Below, piece by piece: positions 27,831 to 36,881 of a stretch of 64,000 nt of DNA. The DNA comes from Terriglobia bacterium (GTDB taxonomy: Bacteria > Acidobacteriota > Terriglobia > Bryobacterales > UBA6623): NCBI GenBank assembly GCA_009838515.1, contig VXRL01000016.1, forward strand, positions 124,001-188,000, given 5' to 3'. Position 1 is the stretch's first letter, and every line of letters begins with the position of its first letter. The notes under the pieces were generated by a model. The model saw nothing but the letters and a program-made list of their open reading frames with translations, was not told the DNA's origin and did no database searches. The position numbers were made by a program, and so were the translations under genes.

Positions 27831-29405
27831 TCAATCGAATTGGTAGCTGACCATCTGGCTGCCGCGAGGCCCGGTGGCCCACGACCCCAGCACGGCTGAG
27901 AACTTCCCGGCGGGCCCGCCGGCCACCATCACGCGAATCGACTCGGGCCGCCGGAATTTCCGGTAGCACCGAACGCCCCGGATCACGCACTCGTCATAAA
28001 AGCCAGCTTCGTGCGTGCCCTCTCCGCCGTCTCCGTCGTATTCGCTCACCGGCACGCCGGTGTTCTCGAATAGGAACTCCACTACATCGCGCTTCGTGAA
28101 ACCGCCGCGGTCCAAGGTAGCCGCATGCTCGGGGCCGATCACCAGTACCGCCTCCGACCGCTTGCAGACGCGATGGGACCACAGGTTCGCGAGCACTGGG
28201 CAGATGGCGCGCAGCAGCACCTTGGGTTCGCGCGCCTTGTGCTCGCTCACCGGGCGAGGCGGCTCGGCGCAGAAGAATGTGACCGCGTTGCGACCCGCGT
28301 CGATTCCGAAGTCTTCGGCCAGCGGTCCCCACGGGCTCACCTCCTCGTTCTCGCCGATCACGAAACTGAACCGCCCCGGGTTCCCCATCGTCGACATATC
28401 GATCCGGCCGGGAGCCGCGCCCCCGAGATTACGCAGGATCAGTTGCAATGCCCGACCGATCGTGGAATTGGCGCGCGCCGCATTCGAAAACACGTTGCTG
28501 CCGCAAGCGAATCCCAGCTCGAGGCGGACCGGACCGTTCACGATGGCTAGGGGAGCGGCGAAGTGGGTGGTGCCCTGCACTCCATGGATGTCGAGGCGCT
28601 CGTCGCACAGGGCGCGGACCGCGGGCACGAGGACCCTCATGTACTCGGGCCGGCAGCCCGCCATGACAGCATTCGCCGCGATTTTCTCAGCGCTGGCTGC
28701 GCCAAAGTTTGGCGGCACGTGCGCGACCACCTCGTCCGGGTTCAAGCCGCTCTCCGCCAGCATCCGCTCGACTCGCTCCACCGTCGGCGGCACCACAGGC
28801 AGGGGGTCGGCATAGCCGCTCTCGTAGCACCATTCCTCGGCATCGGCCTCGGTGGGCAGGTCGATTCTCGAAGCCCGGCCTGCCCGGCGGGAATACAGAT
28901 CGGGAATTTCAGCAGCGGCCGCATCCGACTCTGGTTCCAAGTGGCGCGAAACGCACCCCGGCTGGAAGTCCGGGTTGCCGTCGCCGGTCCGGGCCAACTC
29001 CGGATCCGGCACGTCCAGCAGCTTCGCGAGGTCCCCGCCAAGGCGATTCAGGTCGGCCTTGTCAAAGCCTTGCGAACTGGCCAGGACCCGACCCGACCGG
29101 TCCAGCAGGAACAGCGTCGGAACCGCCTCCAGGCCGAAGCCAGCGCTAGCCGCCAGGTCGCGATCGAAGCGCAGGGGAAGATCCGCTCCCAAGGAGCGCA
29201 TCAACTTGTCGGTTGGGGCAATCTCGTCCTGAGAGACGGCCACCACGTGGTCGCCAGACCCAAGACTGCGGGAGAGACTGTCCAAGTAGCGCAGCGCCAA
29301 GTGGCACGCCGGGCAGTCGGCCTTGAAGAAAGCGAGCAGGGAGGGGCCGGAGAGTGGCTGGCCCGGGACTGGGGGCGCAACGACGCCGTTGGAGAGCATG
29401 GGCAT
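27831..29405 (-). CDS. Thioredoxin-like (CPAC) N-terminal domain fused to a large uncharacterised domain; predicted operon partner of the UGSC selenoprotein
   Basis: ATG 29405 inside ORF 27831-29513; GPSLLAFFKADCPACHLALRYLDSLSRSLG...VPTLFLLDRSGRVLASSQGF thioredoxin fold, then about 350 aa unknown; about 90 nt upstream of the UGSC gene, same strand. Confidence 0.75.
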   Translation of the reverse strand: MPMLSNGVVAPPVPGQPLSGPSLLAFFKADCPACHLALRYLDSLSRSLGSGDHVVAVSQDEIAPTDKLMRSLGADLPLRFDRDLAASAGFGLEAVPTLFLLDRSGRVLASSQGFDKADLNRLGGDLAKLLDVPDPELARTGDGNPDFQPGCVSRHLEPESDAAAAEIPDLYSRRAGRASRIDLPTEADAEEWCYESGYADPLPVVPPTVERVERMLAESGLNPDEVVAHVPPNFGAASAEKIAANAVMAGCRPEYMRVLVPAVRALCDERLDIHGVQGTTHFAAPLAIVNGPVRLELGFACGSNVFSNAARANSTIGRALQLILRNLGGAAPGRIDMSTMGNPGRFSFVIGENEEVSPWGPLAEDFGIDAGRNAVTFFCAEPPRPVSEHKAREPKVLLRAICPVLANLWSHRVCKRSEAVLVIGPEHAATLDRGGFTKRDVVEFLFENTGVPVSEYDGDGGEGTHEAGFYDECVIRGVRCYRKFRRPESIRVMVAGGPAGKFSAVLGSWATGPRGSQMVSYQFD

Positions 29406-29615
29406 GATTTTTGGGCGCGGCGGATCGCGTGGGCCTGCGAGCCCCATCCTACAAGAAGTGCATCTGCGCGTATTCGCTCGACCTCCTGACGCACAGGTGG
29501 ACAAGTTCCACAACGGGGTTGGGAGCTCAACGGGCCAAAGTTTCCTGCGGCGGGTACGCGGCCCTCTCGATTGCTACACTAGCTATGTAAGCGAGGCGTT
29601 GCTCTCCCGCCCGCA

Positions 29616-30302
29616 ATGAAGTTCGGCGTCATCATTTTCCCAGGCTCGAACTGCGATCACGACGCGCTCTACGCGCTTACGCACAACCTCGGCCAGCGAG
29701 CCACGGAGATCTGGCACGAGTCCGAAGAGCTGGGTGACGCGGATGCCGTCTTCGTGCCCGGCGGATTCTCCTACGGCGATTACCTGCGTTGCGGCGCGAT
29801 TGCCCGGTTTTCGCCAGTCATCCGCTCATTGCGGCGCTTCGCGGATTCCGGCGGGCTGGTGATCGGGGTGTGCAACGGCTTCCAGATCTTGTGCGAGGCC
29901 GGCCTGCTGGACGGCGCCCTGATCCGCAATCAAGACCTGCGTTTCGTGTGCCGGACTGTCGAGCTCGTCCCGGGCACGCTGGACTCGGCCTTCACCTCGG
30001 CTTGCCAGCCCGACAGGCCGCTCAGGATCCCGGTCGCCCACGGCGAGGGCTGCTTCTTCGCCGACGAGGCCACCTTGGACCGGATCGAGGCGGAGGATCG
30101 CGTCGCCTTCCGCTACTCCGGAAACAACCCCAACGGGTCGAGCCGGAACATTGCCGGCGTGCTGAGCGAGGGACGCAACGTGCTCGGTATGATGCCGCAC
30201 CCCGAACGCGCCTGCGATACCGCAGTGGGCTCCACCGATGGAATTGCAGTCTTTCGATCGATGATCGCCGCGGCCGGGAACGGCCTTCGCCATGCAGACT
30301 GA
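29616..30302 (+). CDS. purQ: Phosphoribosylformylglycinamidine synthase subunit PurQ
   Basis: [64 protein letters not shown]. Confidence 0.95.
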   Translation: MKFGVIIFPGSNCDHDALYALTHNLGQRATEIWHESEELGDADAVFVPGGFSYGDYLRCGAIARFSPVIRSLRRFADSGGLVIGVCNGFQILCEAGLLDGALIRNQDLRFVCRTVELVPGTLDSAFTSACQPDRPLRIPVAHGEGCFFADEATLDRIEAEDRVAFRYSGNNPNGSSRNIAGVLSEGRNVLGMMPHPERACDTAVGSTDGIAVFRSMIAAAGNGLRHAD

Positions 30303-32547
30303 AGTCGACGAGCGGACAGCCGCCGAACACGGTCTCACGTCTGAGGAATACCAGCGGATCACCGACCGCATCGGGCGCGTTCCGACACTGACAGAACTCG
30401 GAATTCTCAGCGTCATGTGGAGCGAGCACTGCTCGTACAAGAGCTCGCGGCTGCACCTGAAGAAGCTTCCCACTCGAGGCGATCGGATCTTGGTCGGGCC
30501 GGGCGAGAACGCGGGCATCGTCGATATCGGCGGCGGCTGGGCGGCCGCCTTCAAGATCGAGTCGCACAACCATCCCAGCTATATCGAGCCGTTCCAAGGG
30601 GCCGCGACCGGTGTTGGCGGCATCCTTCGCGATATCTTCACCATGGGCGCCCGCCCTGTAGCGGTGCTCGACGCCCTTCGGTTCGGCCCTCCCGACGATC
30701 CGGAGAACGGTCCAGCCAACCGGCGGATCATCCGCGGAGTGGTCGAGGGCATCGCTCACTACGGCAATTGCATCGGAGTGCCCACGATCGGCGGGGAATG
30801 CTCCTTCGACCCCTGCTTCAGCGCGAACCCCTTGGTCAACGTCTTCGCCCTTGGGGTGTTCCGCCAAGACTCGATCTTCCTCGGATCCGCCAAGGGGCTC
30901 GGCAACCCTGTCATCTACGTGGGCGCCAAGACCGGCAGGGACGGCATCCAAGGGGCATCGATGGCCTCTGCCGAGTTCGACGAGGATTCGGAGGCCAAGC
31001 GCCCCAACGTCCAGGTTGGCGACCCGTTCCTGGAAAAACTCCTGCTCGAGGCATGCCTCGAGGCAATGCGCACGGGCGCGATTCTCGGCATTCAAGACAT
31101 GGGTGCAGCCGGGCTGACCTGCTCGACCGCGGAGATGGGCGGGCGCGGCGGGGTCGGGATCGAGATCGAACTCGACCGCGTCCCGCAACGCGAAAGCGGG
31201 ATGACGCCCTACGAAATCATGCTCTCGGAATCGCAGGAGCGCATGCTGCTGGTGGCAGAACGCGGTCGAGAAGGCGAAGTGCTGGCGGTCTTTCGAAAAT
31301 GGGGGCTGGACGCTGTAGAGATTGGAACTGTGACGGCGGATCGGCTCTTGCGTGTCAAGCACGGCGGGAGCGTGGTGGCCGAACTGGACGCGGGCTTTCT
31401 CAGCGACGACGCGCCGCTATACGACCGTCCGCACAGCGAGCCGCGCCGCACAGCGCCGCTGGACGGGCCGGCCCTGAACGAACCGTCAGCAGCAGATCTG
31501 CTTGCTGGAATCGAAGCCCTGCTGGCTTCGCCTGAACTCAATTCCAAGCGCTGGATCTGGGAGCAGTACGACCATCAGGTTCGGACGAATACGACATCGG
31601 GCCCGGGTGCCGACGCCGCCGTGATCCGCATCAAGGAGGCAAACGTCTCCCTTGCCATGTCACTGGACGGCAATTCGCGCTACTGCTCGCTCGACCCGCG
31701 CCTCGGCACCCAATTGATCGTGGCCGAATGCTGTCGCAACCTCGCCACGGTCGGCGCGACGCCGATCGCCGCGACCAACAACCTCAACTTCGGCAATCCC
31801 GAAAAGCCGGAGATCATGGCCCAGCTCGTGGAATCGATCGAAGGCATGGCCGAAGCGTGCCGCCATTTCGGCACGCCGATTACCGGCGGCAACGTCAGCC
31901 TGTACAACGAGACCCTTGGCGAGGGCATCGATCCGGCTCCCGTGCTGGGCATCGTAGGGATGCTGGATCACATGGCCGCCCCGATCGGGTCTTGCTTCAC
32001 GCAAGCAGGCGATCTGGTCGTCCTGCTCGGCGGATTGCTGCCCGACTGCCGAGGCGACGAATTGCCCCAGAGGTTTGGATCGTCGCAGTACGCCAAGACC
32101 CTGCTGGCCCAGACATGGGGCCTGCCGCCGTCCTTGGACTTGGAGCACGAGGCGAGCGTCCACGAGGCGACGCGCAACATCGTCCGCCAAGACTTGGTCC
32201 ACTCGGCGCACGATGTCGGCAGCGGAGGCTTGGCTGTGGCGCTGGCCGAGTGCTGCTTCGGCCCGGAACCGATCGGGGTGACCATCGAGTTCGATACCGA
32301 CCATCCCCTGCTCAGCGCGATGTTTCACGAGTGCCCTTCCCGCGTGCTGCTTTCGCTGCCCCGTGCGAACATTGGGGAAGTGGTCGCGATCACGGCGTCG
32401 CTACACGTCCCGCTGGTCGAACTCGGCCACACCGGTGGTTCAACGCTGGCGTTCAGGCTGAATTCGACTACGCGCGTAGAAGCGCCGGTCGCGCAGCTGC
32501 GCAAAATCTGGGAGTCTTCGTTCGAAGCCTCCCTGGAGGCTCAATGA
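30292..32547 (+). CDS. purL: Phosphoribosylformylglycinamidine synthase subunit PurL
   Basis: [70 protein letters not shown]. Confidence 0.97.
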   Translation: MQTEVDERTAAEHGLTSEEYQRITDRIGRVPTLTELGILSVMWSEHCSYKSSRLHLKKLPTRGDRILVGPGENAGIVDIGGGWAAAFKIESHNHPSYIEPFQGAATGVGGILRDIFTMGARPVAVLDALRFGPPDDPENGPANRRIIRGVVEGIAHYGNCIGVPTIGGECSFDPCFSANPLVNVFALGVFRQDSIFLGSAKGLGNPVIYVGAKTGRDGIQGASMASAEFDEDSEAKRPNVQVGDPFLEKLLLEACLEAMRTGAILGIQDMGAAGLTCSTAEMGGRGGVGIEIELDRVPQRESGMTPYEIMLSESQERMLLVAERGREGEVLAVFRKWGLDAVEIGTVTADRLLRVKHGGSVVAELDAGFLSDDAPLYDRPHSEPRRTAPLDGPALNEPSAADLLAGIEALLASPELNSKRWIWEQYDHQVRTNTTSGPGADAAVIRIKEANVSLAMSLDGNSRYCSLDPRLGTQLIVAECCRNLATVGATPIAATNNLNFGNPEKPEIMAQLVESIEGMAEACRHFGTPITGGNVSLYNETLGEGIDPAPVLGIVGMLDHMAAPIGSCFTQAGDLVVLLGGLLPDCRGDELPQRFGSSQYAKTLLAQTWGLPPSLDLEHEASVHEATRNIVRQDLVHSAHDVGSGGLAVALAECCFGPEPIGVTIEFDTDHPLLSAMFHECPSRVLLSLPRANIGEVVAITASLHVPLVELGHTGGSTLAFRLNSTTRVEAPVAQLRKIWESSFEASLEAQ

Positions 32548-34049
32548 GCGAACAGGCCGCGCCCGTCCCGAGCCGGGCAGTCGAAGTGGACGCCGGGGAC
32601 CGCTTCCGCGAGGAGTGCGGCATCTGCGCGATCTTCGGCCATCCAGAGGCCGCCAACCTGGCGTACCTAGGCCTCTACGCCCTGCAGCACCGTGGCCAAG
32701 AGAGCGCGGGCATATGCTCCAGCGACGGCCAGACCATCCACACGCGCAAAGGCATGGGCCTCGTCAGCGAGATCTTCGGCGAGGATGAGCTCCAACAGTT
32801 GACCGGCCACATGGCAATCGGTCACACGCGTTACTCGACTGCGGGCGACATTGGCTCGCGCAATGCTCAGCCGTTCTATGTCGAGTGCAACAAGGGCGCA
32901 TTGGCGGTCGCCCACAACGGCAACCTGACCAATGGCCACGCACTTCGGAGAGCGATTGAGAAGAGCGGATCCATCTTCCATGCCACTAGCGACACCGAAG
33001 TCATTCCTCACCTGATGGCCCGTTCCACGGAGCAGACGCTGGACACCGCACTGCGCGAGTCGCTCTTGGAACTGGAAGGGGCCTATTCGCTGGTCTTACT
33101 GAGCACCGATCAGATCATCGTCGCCCGCGACCAGCGCGGGTTCCGTCCGCTCGCCTACGGCACCATGAAGCACGAGGGGCGCAACGTCCACGTGTTCGCC
33201 TCCGAGACCTGCGCCTTCGATCTCATCGGAGCGAAGTATCAAGGAGAGGTGGAGCCGGGCGAGATGGTCATCGTCACCGACAGGGGCGTGACGAGGCAGC
33301 GCTTCGCGCCTGCGCTAAAGCCTTCCCAGTGCGCCTTCGAGCACGTCTATTTCTCGCGTCCGGATTCGATCGTGTTCGGACGCTCGGTGCACAAGTCGCG
33401 CGAGGCCTTGGGCCGCATCCTCGCGCGAGAGAGCCCAGTCGAGGCCGATTGCGTCGTGGCCGTGCCTGATTCCGGCAACGCGGCGGCGCTGGGCTTCGCG
33501 CAGGAGTCGGGAATTCCCTTCAGCATCGGACTCATCCGCAATCACTACGTGGGCCGCACATTCATCGAACCCAAGCAATCGATCCGCAACTTCGGCGTCA
33601 AGCTCAAGCTCAATCCGGTGAACCACCTGGTCGCCGGCAAGCGCGTGGTGCTGGTGGACGATTCGCTGGTGCGCGGCACCACGAGCCGCAAGATCGTGGG
33701 GATCATGCGTGACGCGGGCGCAACAGAGGTCCACCTGCGCATCTCCTGCCCTCCCACCATTGCGTCGTGCTACTACGGAGTGGACACGCCCGACAAGGAC
33801 GAGCTGATTGCCAACCGGATGACCGTCGAAGAGATCCGGGAGCACACCGGCGCCGACTCGCTCGCCTACCTGTCGCTGCAAGGACTCAAGCAGGCGGTCG
33901 GAGACAACAACGGCGGCAGGTACTGCTATTCGTGCTACACCGGCTCGTATCCGACGGACCTCGTCGACGTCGATCAATTCGTCCAAGACCATCGCCAGAA
34001 GGACACCGCCGAGAACACGATCGCGTGGCGATCTAGGCCGAGCGAGTAG
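32544..34049 (+). CDS. purF: Amidophosphoribosyltransferase
   Basis: ATG 32544 overlaps pur[58 protein letters not shown]-track upstream extension to 31728 is antithetical to purL and rejected. Confidence 0.95.
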   Translation: MSEQAAPVPSRAVEVDAGDRFREECGICAIFGHPEAANLAYLGLYALQHRGQESAGICSSDGQTIHTRKGMGLVSEIFGEDELQQLTGHMAIGHTRYSTAGDIGSRNAQPFYVECNKGALAVAHNGNLTNGHALRRAIEKSGSIFHATSDTEVIPHLMARSTEQTLDTALRESLLELEGAYSLVLLSTDQIIVARDQRGFRPLAYGTMKHEGRNVHVFASETCAFDLIGAKYQGEVEPGEMVIVTDRGVTRQRFAPALKPSQCAFEHVYFSRPDSIVFGRSVHKSREALGRILARESPVEADCVVAVPDSGNAAALGFAQESGIPFSIGLIRNHYVGRTFIEPKQSIRNFGVKLKLNPVNHLVAGKRVVLVDDSLVRGTTSRKIVGIMRDAGATEVHLRISCPPTIASCYYGVDTPDKDELIANRMTVEEIREHTGADSLAYLSLQGLKQAVGDNNGGRYCYSCYTGSYPTDLVDVDQFVQDHRQKDTAENTIAWRSRPSE

Positions 34050-34203
34050 CCGGCGCCCAACCGCTGGCCTCGCCGGCCGGGCAGCAGACAAGCGCTGTTG
34101 CGTGCGCGCCGATGTCCTGTGCCCAAGCTCAACGGTTCTCGCAGACCATGTATACTGTTGCCGTTCGGCGACTGGCAGTCGCAGCGAATTCGAGGGGGTC
34201 CAA

Positions 34204-35049
34204 GTGCAACGCAAGAATCTGTCCCGCCTTATCTTGGTGCCGCTGGCACTGGCCTGTGCCATGCCGGCCCTGGCCGAAGAGACGCGGATTTTCAACACCG
34301 TCAAGCAAAAGCTCGCGGAGGGCAAGCAGGTCGTCGGCGGCACGATCAACACCTCCGACCCGAACGTGTACTGCGCCATGGCGAATTCCGGGTTCGACTT
34401 CCTGTGGATCGAGATGCAGCACAGCCCGCTGAACTACGACCAAGTCGCGAAGATGATCTGGGCTTGCAAGGACGCGCCTGCGATCCCCTTTATTCGGGTC
34501 CCGACACCCACTGAAGGCGACATCCAAAAGGCCACCGACATCGGCGCACTCGGAATTGTCGTGCCCATGGTGGACAGCGTCCAAGAGGCCGAGGACGGCG
34601 TGACCTACGCGAAGTTCCCGCCCCGGGGCAAGCGTAGCCGGGGCGGCGGCCAGTACGGCCGTCTCTGGGGATCGGACTACCGGGCCGTGGCCAATGACAA
34701 CATCATGGTCGTCGTGATGATCGAATCGCCCGCGGGCATCGACATTGTCGACAAGGTAGCGGCGATCGATGGAGTGGACGTGGTCTTCGCCGCGAGCGGC
34801 GACATCGGCAGCTTTACCGGCTGGGAGCGTGACGACCCGCGCTATATGGCCCTGATCGAGAAGATCAAGGTTGAAACGCTCAAGGCTGGCAAGATCGTAG
34901 CCGGGCCGTTGGCCTGGCGCGACCGGGACGGCTTCATGTTCTTCCAAGGGCCTTCGGAAGGCAGCTTGATCAGGGACGGCGCGAGAGCGGCCCTGGAGCG
35001 CCCGGCGGAGAAGATGGAGGACGTCGCCACCGGCGACGAGAGCAACTGA
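34204..35049 (+). CDS. Exported HpcH/HpaI-family aldolase
   Basis: GTG 34204 gives signal peptide MQRKNLSRLILVPLALACAMPALAEE; FLWIEMQHSPL, VVVMIESPAGIDIVDKVAAIDGVDVVFAASGDIGSFTG. Confidence 0.85.
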   Translation: MQRKNLSRLILVPLALACAMPALAEETRIFNTVKQKLAEGKQVVGGTINTSDPNVYCAMANSGFDFLWIEMQHSPLNYDQVAKMIWACKDAPAIPFIRVPTPTEGDIQKATDIGALGIVVPMVDSVQEAEDGVTYAKFPPRGKRSRGGGQYGRLWGSDYRAVANDNIMVVVMIESPAGIDIVDKVAAIDGVDVVFAASGDIGSFTGWERDDPRYMALIEKIKVETLKAGKIVAGPLAWRDRDGFMFFQGPSEGSLIRDGARAALERPAEKMEDVATGDESN

Positions 35050-35099
35050 CGCCGCCGCCGCGCCCCGCTGGCGGCGCGGGCAGAAGCTCGGACAAGCCG

Positions 35100-36005
35100 T
35101 CAGGGCTTGGCGACCAGCAGGAACAGGTATAGCAACGGCAGGTATAGCACCGACGCGCGCAGCAAGTCTCTCGCGTCGCCAGCCGCGCCGCTCTTGGCCA
35201 GTCGAACCCCTGCCGCGAGGTAAGCGCAGCCGAGCAGGAACGCGGGCACCACGTACCACGAGGCTGCCATGCCCAGCCACGCCGGGGCCATCGAGAGCGG
35301 CACGAGCAGGGTCGAACTGGCGATGATCTGGCGGTACGTCGATCTGCCCGACGGCTCGACCACGGGCAGCATCCGGATGCCGGCCCGAGCGTAGTCCTCG
35401 CGGTACATCCACGCAATCGCGTAGAAGTGCGGGAATTGCCACAGGAACAGGATTCCGAACAGGATCCAGGCCTCGACACCCAAGCTGCCGCGCAGGGCCG
35501 CCCAGCCCATAAGAGGCGGCACGGCTCCCGGGAACGCGCCCAGCGTGGTCGACCACCACGTGCGCGTCTTCAGCGGCGTGTAGACGAGGTTATAGCTGAC
35601 TACCGTACACACGCCGAGCCAAAAGCTGAGCGCATTGACGCCAGCGAACAAGTAGGCCAAGCCCGCGACCGTCAGTCCGGACGCATAGATCAATGCCGAA
35701 CGCGACGGAACCCTGCCCGCCGGCAGCGGACGGTTCGCCGTGCGGCGCATGCGGGCATCCACGTCCCGCTCCCACCACTGATTCAAGGCACCCGTCCCGG
35801 CGGCCAGCAGTGCCGTCGCGAACAGGGCGTGAAGCATCTGCGCGGCCGGCAGGGCGCCGTCGGCTGCCAAGTAGCAGCCCATCGCCGTGGACATCAGAAT
35901 GAGCCAGACGATCGAAGGCTTGATCAGTTCGTAGTAATCGGCCAGCACAGCGGCCGAATTGGTGCCGCCAGCAGCCCGCACGCTGGTCGGGACGTTGGTG
36001 TTCAT
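35100..36005 (-). CDS. ctaB: Protoheme IX farnesyltransferase (UbiA family)
   Basis: 301 aa; LIKPSIVWLILMSTAMGCYLAA, GALNQWWERDVDARMRRTANRPLPAGR, WSTTLGAFPGAVPPLMGWAA. Confidence 0.92.
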   Translation of the reverse strand: MNTNVPTSVRAAGGTNSAAVLADYYELIKPSIVWLILMSTAMGCYLAADGALPAAQMLHALFATALLAAGTGALNQWWERDVDARMRRTANRPLPAGRVPSRSALIYASGLTVAGLAYLFAGVNALSFWLGVCTVVSYNLVYTPLKTRTWWSTTLGAFPGAVPPLMGWAALRGSLGVEAWILFGILFLWQFPHFYAIAWMYREDYARAGIRMLPVVEPSGRSTYRQIIASSTLLVPLSMAPAWLGMAASWYVVPAFLLGCAYLAAGVRLAKSGAAGDARDLLRASVLYLPLLYLFLLVAKP

Positions 36006-36034
36006 TGCCTAGGCGCGCCGGCGGCGCTCGGTCA

Positions 36035-36850
36035 TCAGCCGGAATAGGCGAAAGTGACTTCCGTGCTCTCGCTGGGCCCGACGGTGATCTGCACTTCCTG
36101 CTCTCCCAGCTGCTCATGCACCGCTTGCAGCGTGTAGCTGCCCGGAGGCAGGTTGCCGATCTCGAACGTCCCGTCGGAAGCGCTGACCGCGAAGTACGGG
36201 TGCTCCATCACGTGGATATAGGCCTGCATCCAAGGATGGATGTTGCACTTGACCGCGATCTTCATTTCGGCGCGCGGGAAGGCGTACTCAATCGCCGGGG
36301 CGTTGGAGGTCTGGGACTTGTTCCACTCGCGGTTCTCGCGCGGCAGCGGGTGCACGTTGTGGGTCGTGGGGTCGGAGTTGGTGATGTTCAGCGGCTGGCC
36401 CATCTGCACGGCGACGACGTGCGGCTTGTAGATGCAGCCGTCTTGATCCAGATTGACCGCGTCGGTGCGCACGGGGAAGCGCTTGCCCTCCAGCCCCTGC
36501 GAGACCCACACCAATACGTGCTGCAGCTTGCCGTCGTTGATGACCACGCGGTCCGAGGGCACGCGCCCGCCGTGCAACTGGATGCAGTCAGGCTCGGCGC
36601 TCATGTTGACCGGAGGGAAGCGCGGCGCATCGCCCGAGAACGTGATCATGCCCGTCACCGTCGCGGCCGTGGCCGGGTCCACCGTCACCATCTCGCCGAC
36701 GGGCGCGGCATCGCCGCCGGACTGGCCACCCTGCTGGCCCCTCGTCCTCGCGTCGTAGTCGTCGAAGTAGTCGTCGCCGCCACAGGCTACGGCCAGGGCC
36801 AGCAGGACCGCGGGCAACAATGCCGCCGCCAGAACTTTACCTTTGCTCAC
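36035..36850 (-). CDS. Cupredoxin-like lipoprotein
   Basis: Lipobox LLALAVACGG; NSDPTTHNVHPL...KCNIHPWMQAYIHVMEHPYFAVS, type-1 copper ligand pattern (His...Cys-x2-His-x2-Met). Confidence 0.75.
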   Translation of the reverse strand: MSKGKVLAAALLPAVLLALAVACGGDDYFDDYDARTRGQQGGQSGGDAAPVGEMVTVDPATAATVTGMITFSGDAPRFPPVNMSAEPDCIQLHGGRVPSDRVVINDGKLQHVLVWVSQGLEGKRFPVRTDAVNLDQDGCIYKPHVVAVQMGQPLNITNSDPTTHNVHPLPRENREWNKSQTSNAPAIEYAFPRAEMKIAVKCNIHPWMQAYIHVMEHPYFAVSASDGTFEIGNLPPGSYTLQAVHEQLGEQEVQITVGPSESTEVTFAYSG

Positions 36851-36881
36851 GCTTGCATACCTCCGAAAAGCGTTCGAATCC

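Noticed and set aside
30022-31362. 446 aa minus-strand ORF
   Set aside because: Shadow ORF antisense to purQ/purL.
31728-32543. N-terminal extension of purF (773 aa version)
   Set aside because: Alternate-frame reading of purL; PurF begins at [33 protein letters not shown].
34129-35559. 476 aa minus-strand ORF
   Set aside because: Overlaps the HpcH aldolase antisense and ctaB out of frame; no recognisable domain.
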